DNA of 64,000 bases from Schistocerca nitens (GCF_023898315.1 NC_064614.1:382229348-382293347), one strand, 5' to 3'; counted from the first letter of the stretch, positions 12,535-23,493 are shown. Notes: generated by a model from the letters alone, not told the origin. A program made the numbers and translations.

Positions 12535-13869
12535 CTATTCCTGCTCAGAGGGGTGCCCGCCAACGGGCTGCCCTCCTTTGTTGTCGTTCCGTGGTGTGCA
12601 TCCTGTAGGTGAGTGGTCATCATTTGGGGGTGGCAATTCCTGTATGTCTTCGACTGGTTCCGCCCAGTCGCAGTGGTCATCCATCCGAGAAACGTCCTCT
12701 GATGTATTTCGACGTGGCTGGCGGGACGTTGGTGTCCCTGACTCCTTCGTCGGCAGCGCTGGGTCAGTCGGTGTCAATGAAGAGGGACCATCTGAAAGGC
12801 AGGACATCCGGTAACCATCTGACGGAATCCTGTCAGCGTCCTCTAAAGGCACGTGTTCTGTGTCAGACAGTTCTTCGGCTAGGATACCTTCCGTGTCCCC
12901 TAGGCTAGGGGGGGACGTGTCACCCGAACTATGGCGACGCTTTTTGCGACGCTTCGGCGATCGCTGTTTGCGTGCTCTGCCCTCTGCTGCCTCACTGTGT
13001 TCGTCGATCGTTCGTTGGTCCGTTGCCGGCGCCACTGTCTCGACCTCTACTTCCACGCCGCGTGCTACATGTGAGTTTTCGGAATGTTCCTCCCTCAACT
13101 GACGTGACGTGGGTGTAGGGACATTCTCCGAGTCACTTCCATGCTCCCGTAACTCGGTCTGCTCTTGCATAAACACGTCCTTGTCACGCTCCGAACTTGG
13201 CAACACCTCTCGGCGGGCCACCGACACGTACGTCATCGGCAGTTGCGTGGGAATTTCTCGCTGTGACGCTTCTCCATGTGGCAGTTGCACGACGCGGCGT
13301 TGTATGCACTCCAAGCGGATATGTCCTTCTCCACCACAGCCAGAACAGGTGCGTGGCTGGCCATCGTAGATCACAATAGCTCGACATCCGCCAATGTATA
13401 AATAAAACGGGATATGTTTAGTAAGGACGATCCACACCTGTCGCACGCCGTTTAGCACAGGATAGGTACTAAAACTTGCCCAGCGTTCAGGCGTATGTCT
13501 AAGTACCGTTCCATATGGTCGCAGCGATTCAGTAACCATCGATTCTGGCACCTCAAACGGCAATTCAAAGATCCGAATGACCCTCACACCCAATCCTGAA
13601 GGAGCTACTGTTACATCGCTGATATGGCCATCAGAGTGTCGAAATTTAAATCCTCTTTGAGCAGCGGAGAGAGTTCTTTCACACGCAGCTTCATCGGTCA
13701 TCTTTACGTACATTGTACTGCTTACAATGGACAGGTGTATTCCAATTATGTCTGCAGCAGGTAAACGAACTTCTTCCCTCAAAAAACTCTCTATTTCTAA
13801 AGCTTTGGGTCTGGCAAATTCGTTGTCGAACGTAAATTGGAGTGTAGTCTTTCGAAAATTGTGTGCCAT
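12535..13869 (-). CDS. LINE ORF1 (gag-like, CCHC zinc knuckle)
   Basis: Intact 444-residue protein starting MAHNFRKTTL. The open frame runs further upstream, but those codons come from the 5' leader and the interrupted SINE, so the ATG at 13869 is chosen. Residues 90-160 form a conserved block ending in a Gly-rich turn (HIPFYLYIGGCRAIVIY), directly followed by a zinc knuckle CSGCGGEGHIRLEC at residues 165-178 (CX2CX4HX4C), the usual nucleic-acid-binding module of Tx1/L1-like ORF1 proteins. The C-terminal half is acidic and Ser/Pro-rich and holds a basic KRRKKRR patch that may serve nuclear import. Its role by family is to coat the element RNA. ORF2 begins 42 bases downstream. Absence of stops in ORF1 while ORF2 is broken is notable. 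Confidence 0.85.
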   Translation of the reverse strand: MAHNFRKTTLQFTFDNEFARPKALEIESFLREEVRLPAADIIGIHLSIVSSTMYVKMTDEAACERTLSAAQRGFKFRHSDGHISDVTVAPSGLGVRVIRIFELPFEVPESMVTESLRPYGTVLRHTPERWASFSTYPVLNGVRQVWIVLTKHIPFYLYIGGCRAIVIYDGQPRTCSGCGGEGHIRLECIQRRVVQLPHGEASQREIPTQLPMTYVSVARREVLPSSERDKDVFMQEQTELREHGSDSENVPTPTSRQLREEHSENSHVARGVEVEVETVAPATDQRTIDEHSEAAEGRARKQRSPKRRKKRRHSSGDTSPPSLGDTEGILAEELSDTEHVPLEDADRIPSDGYRMSCLSDGPSSLTPTDPALPTKESGTPTSRQPRRNTSEDVSRMDDHCDWAEPVEDIQELPPPNDDHSPTGCTPRNDNKGGQPVGGHPSEQE

Positions 13870-13984
13870 GGCGATCGAGTCAGACAACAACACGAACGAG
13901 TACCGGCGGTGTAAACACTTCCTCGTCCACGCGCGCCCGCGGCCGGGACAGCAGGTCCGTGCCGCGCCACCGCCTAAAGCAGAC

Positions 13985-14013
13985 TGCGACCACTCAGCTA
14001 CCGGAGGCGGACA
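13985..14013 (-). repeat. Head of the SINE split by the LINE (part 2)
   Basis: The sequence CACTCAGCTACCGGAGGCGG completes the tRNA-like head cut off at 9191. It fixes the LINE 5' border and explains why ORF1 codons upstream of MAHN are not genuine. Confidence 0.75.
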
Positions 14014-14164
14014 TTTCAAAAAGTGTTCCTCTGGGGTTTATCGCAGCTTATTTGTTTTCGTGCCACATCTGTTCCTACGGCAGGGTACGGCAATTTACCC
14101 CATACTTGCTGGCAGACAAGCTCCGATAAGTTATTCTCAGATAGATAAGTAGGGGGCAGTTAAA

Positions 14165-14370
14165 CATCTCGATGATGTTCCCTTCTTTAGGGATGGTGCT
14201 TGAGCTCGGACTGGATAATGAAAAGGAGAAGAAAGGCCATCTAACATGAAACAAGGAAACCGTGAAAAATTTAAGTCATTGAGTCAGAATGAGGATTTGA
14301 ACTTCACCCCTCTGGGATATCAGTATATTGTGTCCACTATTGCGCCAACACGCTTGACATCATGGATGAG
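14165..14370 (-). repeat. tRNA-derived SINE, another family
   Basis: On the minus strand a tRNA-like head is readable: GTTGGCGCAATAGTGGACAC as A-box region and GAAGTTCAAATCCTCATTCT as B-box region, about 45 bases apart. The tail contains GGCCTTTCTTCTCC. No target-site duplication was established. Confidence 0.55.
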
Positions 14371-14710
14371 TCGGATGTACCTCATGGAGACCCTAATCTA
14401 ACAATAATAATAATAAAATATAATATTTTTTTAAAAATCTGGTGGTTTATTTAACAAAGGATGCTCCGTTCAAGATATTTTGTAGGTATGCAGTAGAGCT
14501 AAATCACAAACCCTGCTGAAAGTTTTCTACAGAGTGATTTGCACTGCGCTCAAATCGGCGCTCCTCGTTCCTATTCTTCTCGAGTGGAGACTGAAATAGC
14601 CTGGTACTCCTGTGTTCTTCCTGTTTCATATGTCGCCATAACTGCAGGAACGTTCCGATATACAACTGTGTAATTTTTATTGTGATAGAACCCGCGGCTT
14701 TGATGATTTT
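14371..14710. other. No gene recognised
   Basis: AT-rich sequence with an (AAT)n patch near 14402-14416. No domain or repeat was recognised. Confidence 0.35.
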
Positions 14711-14713
14711 CTA

Positions 14714-14822
14714 AATGAATTTCTGATGCCTTCAGCTGACATTTTCCTTATTTGATGTCCTACTGTACAACAGAAACATCAAATAAAGAAAATGTCAACT
14801 GAAGACATCACAAAATCATTTT
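14714..14822. repeat. Hairpin-forming inverted repeat
   Basis: The left arm contains GACATTTTCCTTATTTGATG and the right arm its near-perfect reverse complement CATCAAATAAAGAAAATGTC. Arms of about 46 bases with few mismatches flank a ~15-base loop. It could be a foldback MITE or the end of a longer palindromic element. Confidence 0.7.
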
Positions 14823-14824
14823 AA

Positions 14825-16740
14825 AATGTCGCTGCATCTTTGGCATGTGCAATAGCGGGTTAGTATGTGTCTAGGTTGGTCAGCACCTACATGGAAGAAA
14901 AAAAATATTTGTGATGTCATCGTGAGAAGTAACAGTAAGAACCTAATGTAAGCAAATAAATCAACACAGTAATACTAATATTCATTGCGGAATTTTATAC
15001 ACAACGTGTTTAATTGTGTATGGTGTGGTTAAGAATATTACAGCATCGAACGACAGGCTGCATTGAGGTGGATAAGTTGATACGATAAGCCATAGCTTTA
15101 CTTGCAGCAGGTCTAGCACTATATGCAACTGAATCATGGGCCAAATACCCTTCCTCGCAAAAGTACTGGAGATATGTCACTGCGGCGGAAGTAACTGAAT
15201 GCTTCAGAGTGATTCACTTCTAAAAGCAAAGGATGTTATCATTACGTGGCTCTACGGTGAACCTGTATCGACATTGTCCATGAAAAGAAGAACAAACCAC
15301 TATAAGAATTTTGGTATTAGATTAAAATCCTATTTCATATAGAAGGAATATGACCAAGTTTGACTGTAAATCAAGCCGGAATACAAATTCTACAACCTTA
15401 AGTACTACAGCATGTGCTCTTGAGTAGTATTGTGTTGGACGTGAAACATTTCGTCAGTCTGAGTTGTGTTATATCAGATTGTCTGATATCTGAAAGTTTT
15501 CTTTTCTTTTCACCTGTTGCATGGATCAATTGTATAAACGGATTGTCAGACATTATCCTCATATTAATTGTATCTGTATTAGTCAGGATTTGCGAATTAT
15601 TCGTCAGTATTAAAAGTTATAGTTTTGTACGAATAAGTCGAAATTTACAACCAAGTAAATGTGATGTAAAAACGGTGAGTGTAAAATTGGAGAACCGAAG
15701 ATTCGCAGTTCGATCTACAGTCGGTAGTAGGATGTTTGCTGTCAATCAGTGCTCTGTGGAAATTATTTTTATATGTCAAAAATGCCACGTTACACCGTGT
15801 TCAGAGGCTATATTAAATTTTGGGTCTGGCTGATTTAGCCAGTTCGCGTGCTAGAGGCAGATAATGGCATTTCTCTTCTAAAATGACCATCCGTAATGAA
15901 GGACTGTGGTGTTCAATATATTTTCGGGTTGATCAAGGCTTTGCTTATGGTAGGTGAAGAAGGGGAATGACAAATCACGCATAAAGCTTTCAGAATTTCT
16001 AGGTTGTACACAGCTGTCACTGGCATGTAAGTCTCCGGACGAACTACTTAGTATTTCAGTACAGTCCACCAGTCTGCGTCCTACAGCATTCTTCTGCCTT
16101 TACGGCAGCTTTGCTTGACCTTAACGTAAAAGGTTTCTTGTGTCTCCAATTTTACAAAGATGATTAGTATTTTCTTCAGATAAAGTACATATATAATTTA
16201 AGCAAATTGCTCTTAGGCAATTACTGCTTGTTCGCTAGTTTTTAGGCTCTAAAAACGAGAGACGATCTATTCCCGTTGTCTTGCAATCGGTCAAAATTTG
16301 TGACTGTCACTCGTCAAATTAGTTCGCTGTATTTATGTCATCTAAGCCAAAACAAGAGCATTTTCCTTGTGCCTGCTGATATAACATTTGTTTGACAGGA
16401 TTTACTACGGAGCAATCGTCTGTCATCCATACATCCCGAAAAATTTATGACGCAGCCGCACTCGTTGTCTGCAGCCAAGCCTTACAAGAAACAGCCAGTA
16501 AAAACTCACAAAAAGGTAATACTACAGTCTCACTATAAAGTGTGTTGATTACCCAGTAGAAAAAGCTACTAAAATGATTGTATTGTCCATACCTGCACAA
16601 TTTTGCGAAAGGATTTAAGTTCACGGTTTACGACATTTTGAGTACGATTTCTGAGCAATTTTCCACACTCGTCCAGCAAAAGCTGTGCTGGTTTCTTACT
16701 TTTTTGTGATTAACTAATAAGATTTAATGAGAAGGTAATC
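14825..16740. other. No gene recognised
   Basis: AT-rich. The longest frame (15414-15833, +) encodes a hydrophobic, unrecognised 139-residue sequence and shows no splice or domain support. Confidence 0.35.
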
Positions 16741-16742
16741 TA

Positions 16743-18144
16743 CCCTGCAAGAAAAAAATTAGTACACCTGGAAAGATGACGTCGACTTTTATCCGATGAC
16801 AGAATATGCGACCTGGAGAATAGTAGATGTACTCGTAATGGTTTCAACGTCGTCTGCCAACAGATACCGTGACAGCATTGCTACCAGAGCTCCACCTGTG
16901 GCTACCTTTAGTAGAGAATGCTCACAGCCAGAAGGCTCAATGTGGTGTAAACTTGCGATGCAAGCAGGCAACCACGCTACGGAGAGACACTCGTTCCTCC
17001 TACAACAAACTGAAAGAGCTTGAAAGGGGTGAAATTGTGGCCTTCCGAATGGCGGCATGCTCCTTTCAGTAATTGTCACACAAGCTGTACATGCTGCGTC
17101 AGTTGTACAATGATGATTTTATCAGTGGTCACGTGAACATTCTCATACCTTTAGACGAGGTTCTGGGCCTCGACGCAGCACAGGCGCCCACCAGAACCCT
17201 CGTCTTTTAAGGGCAGCAGTGGCAGATCGTACAGCTACCACAGCACATATAACAGAGCTTGTGAGCCCAGACGTGTCAGCACGAACTGTTGCGAACCGGT
17301 TATTTGCAGTGGGACTACGAGCGCGCGCACCTGTAGCCCGTCTGTCACTCAAACCACAGCACTGACGAGCACGGCTCGATTAGTGCTGTCAGAGGATCAC
17401 TTGGAAGATGGAATGGCGTGCCGTGGTCTTCAGCGATGAAAGCAGATTCTGCCTGGATGCAAATGATGGTAGTTTGCGCTTCAGACGTAGACCTGTCTCG
17501 TAGAGTGCATTCGTCCAAGAAACACTGGACCCACGAGAAACGTTATGGTCTGGTGTGCGACAACCTACAACTCTCATTTATCTTTGATGTATCTGTAGTG
17601 GACCTTAACCAGCGCTCGGTGCGTTCAAAATGTTGTTAGACCAGTTCTTTTGCCGTTCTTGCAACAGGAAGGTGTTGTGTTGTTCCAACAGGATAATGCT
17701 CGCCCACACGCTACTATGAAACTCAATGTGCTCTGCAAGACGTGCAGCCATTTCCCTGGCCAGCTCGATCACCGAACTTGTCCCCAATCGAGCACGTGTG
17801 GGATATGGTGGGACGAGAAGTGATTAATGCGGCTCATCAACCAACAACTCTCACAGAACTAAGTGAACAGGTCGAGCGGGCGTACATAACGTATCCCAGT
17901 ACGGTATTCGCCATCTGTAACATCGTCTGGCTGCCATATGCAGCACCTGCGTTGGCGCTCGTGGAGGCTGCACCACGTACTAATATGGATTTTTTGGCAT
18001 GGTCGATGCCTGGTACCTCAGAGCCGTTTGTGCTTTTGATCTGTAAATGTAATCATTTCACGTACTCCACATGGACCGATGCAACAGTAAATCCTAGGTG
18101 AATTATAAACTACTAAAAGGTGTACGAATTTTTTTACAGCAGTG
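16743..18144 (+). mobile_element. Full-length decayed Tc1-like transposon
   Basis: Inverted ends CCCTGCAAGAAAAAAATTAG (from 16743) and, on the opposite strand from 18144, CACTGCTGTAAAAAAATTCG, both followed by GTACACCT, are flanked by TA dinucleotides (16741-16742, 18145-18146). Inside, transposase pieces appear in changing frames: WRAVVFSDES-like at about 17410-17440, QQDNARPHA-like near 17690 and WPARSPNLSPIEHVWDMVGR at 17757-17820, i.e. the DDE catalytic blocks of the Tc1 family. Several frameshifts and stops make it dead. Length of 1.4 kb is usual for the family. Confidence 0.8.
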
Positions 18145-18146
18145 TA

Positions 18147-18430
18147 TGAATACACGCAGAACAGACCTTACAAGTTTCATAAAGGGTGGCACACGCTACT
18201 CTGTCACTTTAGCGAAGCTGACGGTTTAGCGACAGAAATTACATCCACCTTCGAGTCAATACTGCTGAATCGTGAATGGACGGTTTTCTACCTGTCTCGA
18301 CGGGCAAATTCTGGCGAATAGGAAGTGTATAGTGAAGAAGATTTAAGAATTTTGTGTCTCTGATTTGCAATAGAATTGATAAGTATCCCACAATTTTATT
18401 ATGTGTCTTCTCAATATTACCCTTTTTTAT
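18147..18430. other. Presumed intron upstream of the channel exon
   Basis: No ORF of note. It ends in a pyrimidine-rich tract (ATTACCCTTTTTTATAG) that acts as the likely splice acceptor for the exon at 18433. Confidence 0.5.
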
Positions 18431-18432
18431 AG

Positions 18433-18533
18433 GCAGGTAGTACTTGGAGAACCGTTACTAAGACTTACCTGAAAGAATCGAGCATTCATGGATTGAAATA
18501 CGTAGTGGAGGATGGCGTCCATTGGCTTGAAAG
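18433..18533 (+). CDS. DEG/ENaC (pickpocket-like) channel, internal exon with SSIHGLKY motif
   Basis: A 101-bp exon between a pyrimidine-tract acceptor (TTTTTTATAG) and a donor GTAAGA. It encodes 33 codons, including TYLKESSIHGLKYVVEDG and ending HWLE plus two bases of the next codon. The S-S-I-H-G-L-K-Y block is the conserved cytosolic motif just before the first membrane segment of degenerin/epithelial sodium channels; its His-Gly pair is central to gating in the family. The exon ends in phase 2, exactly what the exon at 34482 needs, and joining gives an Arg codon followed by the TM1 sequence. The exon with the initiating Met must lie further 5' and was not identified. An alternative acceptor four bases later (GCAG) is possible. 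Confidence 0.85.
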
Positions 18534-19330
18534 GTAAGAATTGACATGTCTGCGTACTTCTTTGCGTAACTTAATATATACTTTTGAAATTTAAATCTTT
18601 TAAAGTGAAATATGTAAAAAAGTACATAAATACTTCTCGTTGAATTAAGATATTCTTACCTGATTCTTTTGTAAAGACCCAATGAACGTGATACTCGATA
18701 TAATATGGAGAGTAAGTATAACTTTTGACATTGGTGCCATTTTAGAATACTGTGTACTTATCAAAACCCATCTTAACTCAAAACACAAACGATTAGGTTT
18801 ATACTTGGGATTCTTAGTGCGCCACAGCTGTTGCGTACAGCAACTACCGCGTATATAGTAACTGACAATTAAGTCGTTTTCTAAGAAGGTCACTGTTCCA
18901 AGCAGTAACAATTTCTTCTTTATGAAGAGCATTAACACGGCATACCTGACGTAAAATAAAAAAAAGTCCAACCCAGCACAACAGGTCTTTCATAGAGGGA
19001 TGTTTTTAACACATTAAAAGGGTACTTTAGACGGGGGGAACTAGTCAGTTTGGTTACATTTCCTTTTGCCGCAAAAAACCGAAATCAGAGTGGACGGACG
19101 ACAGTAAAAAATTAGGCATCTATGTTAAGCTTGAGAAACAAGGAATAATCCATTCACGAGCAGAAGAAAAGTGTCGCCTACTGAAGCTGAAGCTAGAGTG
19201 CAAAGCTAGGAATAATGTGCAAAGGATATCATAAGCTTCGTTGTGTTTGGAGTACATGAGGAGAAAGGCGGGCTAAAATGCGAGCAAAATATGGAACTGC
19301 TACCGAACAGTCGACCTACTGGTAACGCAC
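18534..19330 (+). other. Start of 15.9-kb intron 1; nothing recognised
   Basis: AT-rich intronic sequence after the donor GTAAGA. No repeat or ORF of note. Confidence 0.45.
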
Positions 19331-19341
19331 AAGAAAGTGAA

Positions 19342-19609
19342 GGAAGGAAGGAAAGAAGGAAGGAAGACTGGCATTTTAAGGCCCGACAACAACGAAGTCA
19401 TTAGAGGTGGAGCACAAACTCGGATGTTTCTTTAATGACGGTGAAGGAAAGCGGCCATGACGTTTTAAAGCAACCATCCAGATATTTGCTTGAAGCGATT
19501 TAGGGACATCACAGAAAACCTAAAGGCGACTGGCCGGAAACAGATTGGAACTATCGTCTTCCTGAATGCGAGTCCAATGTGCTAGCCTCTGCGCCACCTC
19601 TCTCGATGG
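19342..19609 (-). repeat. tRNA-derived SINE with perfect TSD
   Basis: On the minus strand the head reads GAGGTGGCGCAGAGGCTAGC (A-box region) then the B-box region, followed by the AGGTTTTCTGTGATGTCCC and CCAAATATCTGGATGG body blocks shared with 4805-4950. An 11-bp duplication AAGAAAGTGAA sits at 19331-19341 and 19610-19620. The (GGAA)n stretch at 19341-19366 is its tail. Confidence 0.8.
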
Positions 19610-19620
19610 AAGAAAGTGAA

Positions 19621-20630
19621 TGAGTTACGCTATCTGATTACTTCTTCCCTTTAACTCAATGTGAAGTCGGTTCTTTTTATAATTAATTTAACAGCTGGTG
19701 ATTGGCGAACGCTTGTCGATTAGTAGATCCGAATTGTCTGGACGGATACTCCACGAAGAATGTCTGTGGTTTGCAGTTGTATCTGTGAATGCGCTCTACG
19801 CGCTGTTCAACAGCAGACAAAATGAGCAATGGCTGAATGCAGCGGAGGTATAGGTAGCCAGAAATTACCTATAAAGCCCAAGAAGAGATCTAAAGTCTAC
19901 GGTTTTACGAGATCATCGAGTTTCTTGTATCTTCCGCGTCCAGCATCAGCTATCAGAGCCGTGGTTTTAGCACTTGTTGAGAAGAAGTCTTACAGAGGAA
20001 CATTAAAGACACATATCGGTGTGTATAAAGTTCTAGAAAAATGTTGTCAGAAATAATCATCCATTGCTTTAAACTTCTCCTATGTTCTGCGGAATGTGGC
20101 AAAGACTGGAGAGACATCAGTTTTGGAAGCGTAGCACATGTACCACTTACAGAAGAAGAGAGGCTTCTTATTTCTTAACAAACTTAAGTGAACAGAGAAC
20201 TTATTCTTCTCCCTGTAGACGCAACCCCGTCATTGATGATCTCTTATGTGGCTAGCCGCTGAGTTTACAAAATCCGAAATTGATTCGTTGTGCCAATATT
20301 GTCGGTACTGACCACACTGTTGTAATCAGTGTCGCTTCTTAGAATTAACAATTAGTGTCTGGTCCTGACTCAGTGACAATCTAGTTTGCGATTAATTAGA
20401 ATTATGACGTACGATTGAATATTGCAGGATCTTTCTAAGGGCTCTGAGAGTATACTAAGAGCTGACAATGGGGTACCGATCACACCTTGTGGTCTTTTTA
20501 TTCTATTTTGTCTAGGATACTCTTCAGCTGGGATAGATGAAGCTGCAAAGAAAGAAATACACTAAGAGATTAATACTTAGCACTAAAAGTACACTAAAAA
20601 AAAGCACCACGAAATAATTTCCGAAAGGGA
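19621..20630. other. Intronic, no gene recognised
   Basis: Includes a 75-codon frame (19829-20056, +) without recognisable domain. Otherwise featureless. Confidence 0.35.
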
Positions 20631-20639
20631 CGGAAATCG

Positions 20640-21390
20640 GTAGATATAATTGCAGAAAAATTGGATCATTTATTCAAGAGCAAGAGCTTCGTACACTGAC
20701 ATATTGAGTAAGTTAATAATACGTTTCTCCAGCTACGGGCCTTATGCTAGCAGTTATTCGGCTTTAAATTGATTGACAGAACTGTTTGATGTCCTCGCGA
20801 GGGATATTGTGCCAGCTTCCGTTAAGTCGTCAAAATCCCGAGCTGGTTGTAGGGCCCTGCCCGTAAGGCACTAAAAATTCTCAACTAGGGAGAGATCTGA
20901 CGACACTGCTTTCCAGGGAAGAGTTTCTCAAACATGAAGACAAACAGTAGAAACTCTCGCAATGTGACCAGGAAATATAAGCCCAAGATGCCTTGCCGTG
21001 AACAGCAACAAAACTGGCAGCAGAATATAGTTGAATACCGCTGTGTTGTAAGGGTGCCGCAGATGACAACCAAAAGAGTCCTTCTATGAAAACAAATGAC
21101 ACGTCAGACCATCATTGCTGGTTGTCGGATTGTATAGCGGGAGACAGTCAGGCTGGTATCCCACCGCTGTCCGGGACGTTTCGAGACACGTCTCTGGCCT
21201 GGAATCGCATTGACTGGAGTAGAACTGACTTCAGTGATGAGTCTCGCTTCGAACTGAGCCTCGATGACCAGGGAAGACATGCCTGCAAACGTCCCGTACA
21301 GCAGTGGGCTACCAACATGAGTGTCGGCCCACATACGGCTCGAGAAGTAGGAGTGATGGTCTGAGGTGCCATTTTATTTCCATCCCATTT
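20640..21390. mobile_element. Rearranged Tc1-like relic, 3' half inverted
   Basis: 21085-21390 on the + strand encodes the middle of a Tc1 transposase (TDFSDESRFELSLDDQGRH, with the first catalytic Asp, then GVMV). 20640-21080 matches the 3' half of the same family only when read on the minus strand, by comparison with the intact-order relic at 44690-45470. So the 3' half is inverted and sits before the 5' half. No terminal repeats are evident. Confidence 0.65.
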
Positions 21391-21650
21391 GGATAATTCA
21401 TTCGTGGTGCGTCTTCTTTTTTTCCCCTTAGAGTGTATTTGGAGAAAAGTCTCAGAGATTGAAGTACTTCAGCTAAGCAACCAGGCTAGCATAATATTCA
21501 TTTCCACAAGTCAGCACAAACAATAAATTGGTATCACTGATAACAGATGTAATGTCTGGTGAATGGACAAGCTATGGTTATTGATAACATAAGAAACCCT
21601 TTAATTTGCTGAGGTAGGAAACGAGTTTGCATGCGAAATGGCTCAATTAC
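21391..21650. other. Intronic, nothing recognised
   Basis: AT-rich, no features. Confidence 0.35.
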
Positions 21651-21659
21651 CGTTAAATA

Positions 21660-21861
21660 AAAAAATGGTTCAAATGGCTCTGAGCACTATGCGACTTAAC
21701 TTCTGAGGTCATCAGTCGCCTAGAACTTAGAACTAATTAAACCTAACGAACCTAAGGACATCACACACATCCATGCCCGAGGCAGGATTCGAACCTGCGA
21801 CCGTAGCGGTCGCTCGGTTCCAGACTGCAGCGCCTAGAACCGCACGGCCAATCCGGCCGGC
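21660..21861 (-). repeat. tRNA-derived SINE (main family)
   Basis: Minus-strand head with GGCCGTGCGGTTCTAGGCGC (A box) and GCAGGTTCGAATCCTGCCTC (B box); the tail ends GAGCCATTTGAACCATTTT. A perfect 12-bp TSD TACCGTTAAATA lies at 21648-21659 and 21862-21873. Other copies: 23494, 24303, 26706, 39349, 43346, 46750, 54613. Confidence 0.9.
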
Positions 21862-21874
21862 TACCGTTAAATAT

Positions 21875-22387
21875 CAATCATAAGAATTGCAAGGGGTCGT
21901 TAGCAGATGTAGCTCCAACATTCAGAGGAAACCTGAGTTCACTGTTACGTATGTTTCATAGCTGTGGCATGAAGAGTGCTGAAACGTAGATAGCCGTTAA
22001 CAAACTGGATGGAACATAACTCTGTAATGAGTGGACGAGACACAGATGTTTCTGAAACTGTTCTAGAGACGTTCTCGAAAGCATTATGAAACAGACAGTT
22101 TGAAGACCAGCCAATGATGACTGAGCACGAGATTTGTTGACAGAAACAGGTCTAATGCTTTGAAAACACTGGGACCGTTGTTCTTGATATAGGTACAGCA
22201 GGAATAATGATTAAGGTGAAAAGTACTACAAAATCAAACATAAAAGATTCCATGTTCAGTAAGTTAGTATATTGGATAAGAAAGTCTTTAGTATTACTCC
22301 ATAGACAGGAACTAGAATAAATTAGGTTCGGGGCTGAACAGGTAGAGAACTGTGACGAAAACTTTGACGAATAATTCATCGAACTGT
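21875..22387. other. Intronic, nothing recognised
   Basis: No coding or repeat signal seen before the tandem array. Confidence 0.35.
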
Positions 22388-22983
22388 GGAAAACTACATA
22401 CTTACTAGATTACACAAATCTGCTAGAGATTTCGCATGATATACGAGTATAAACAGTAAAGAAAAGTTGTACATGTGATACAATAAGTATAAAACAAACA
22501 GAACCGCAGGTAGGCAAATATCATTTGAATCTTGCTTGGATAGCTGAAGAACAACACCTTGAGTACCTCCACTTTCCACAAGCCTGGAAACTACATACCT
22601 ACTAGATTACACGAATCTGTTAGAGATTTCGCATGATATACGAGTATAAACAATATAGAAAAGTTGTACATCTGATACAATAAATATAAAACAAACAGAA
22701 CCGTAGATAGGCAAATATCAATTGAATCTGGCTTGGATAGCTGAAGAACAACACCTTCGATACCTCCACTTTCCAGAAGCATGGAAACTACCATACCTAC
22801 TAGATTACACGAATCTGCTAGAGATTTCGCGTGATATACGAGTATAAACAGTATAGAAAAGTTGTACACGTGAAACAACAAGTAAAACAAACAGAACCGC
22901 AGATAGGCAAATATCAGTTGAATCTGGCTTGGATAGCTGAAGAACAACACATTCAGTACCTCCACTTTCCAGAAGCCTCCTTC
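22388..22983. repeat. Three-unit tandem repeat, ~198-bp period
   Basis: Three consecutive units begin GGAAAACTACATACTTACTA (22388), GGAAACTACATACCTACTAG (22586) and GGAAACTACCATACCTACTA (22785). Units share CACGAATCTG, GATATACGAGTATAAACA and TCCACTTTCCAGAAGC blocks and differ by scattered substitutions and short indels. The minus-strand ORFs across it are a by-product of the repeat. Confidence 0.9.
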
Positions 22984-23480
22984 CATCAGCGACCGAACAC
23001 GGCTAATGTGGCTTATTGCACTGTACTGACAGTGCCATCACGTCGCTGTGCAGCGCAGCATTTCTTTCGCAGTCTTGCACCAATGAAGACAGCCTGGCGC
23101 CACACGGCTGTCATACGCAGCCGCCACATCAAACACTGCCGCAACAGTCAATAAATGTTATTTAACTGGGTACCGTGCTGCACAAACTTGAGACTGCTCT
23201 ACGAGTGGGTACATAAAACTAGGATTCAAGCAAAGTTTTTTTTTAATAATCTAATCCAAAAACGCCTATACCGTTGGTGCAGGGTATCGCATGAAGAAGT
23301 CTGTCAACAGCTTTTAACTGACTTCAACCGCACATTATAAAAACCTAATTAAATATATATTTAAAAAAGCACGTTACATAAACAAAGTAAGGTGGATCAG
23401 TGTGGAAAAAAAGCACGAAAGTACAAGACTATTTAGTGCCGATAACACTGCTCCTTCGCAAATGTATTGGCTATAGAGGT
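22984..23480. other. Intronic, nothing recognised
   Basis: A slightly GC-richer part follows the array directly (22984-23150) and may belong to the same repeat unit. No domain found. Confidence 0.3.
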
Positions 23481-23493
23481 TCTGTTTGTGTTG

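Larger units (their letters stand above)
9192..13983 (-). mobile_element. Near full-length L1/Tx1-like LINE inserted in a SINE
   Basis: About 4.8 kb on the minus strand with two ORFs, a short GC-rich 5' leader (13983-13870), a ~170-bp 3' UTR and an A-rich tail (seen as T-runs at 9192-9254). The insertion splits a SINE; imperfect copies of the target GCGCTGACCAC are at 9181-9191 and about 13982-13993. ORF1 is intact, while ORF2 has two in-frame stops and two frameshifts, so this copy cannot move by itself. The RT style (SPGPDGLTLEFYR, FRPLTMLNTDYKIFARMLA) points to the L1/Tx1 group. Confidence 0.85.

Noticed and set aside
15414-15833. 139-codon hydrophobic ORF as a membrane protein gene
   Set aside because: AT-rich sequence, no domain, no splice or polyadenylation support; likely chance.
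19829-20056. 75-codon + strand frame (MAECSGGIGSQK...) as a possible exon of the channel gene
   Set aside because: It lies between the phase-matched exons 18433 and 34482, which join perfectly without it, and shows no DEG/ENaC motif.
22388-22983. CRISPR-like array
   Set aside because: Repeat units are contiguous ~198 bp without spacers, and the window is eukaryotic.
22394-22986. Minus-strand ORFs with repeated LYHMYNFSLLFILVYHAKSL
   Set aside because: Repetition follows from the 198-bp tandem repeat; no independent coding evidence.
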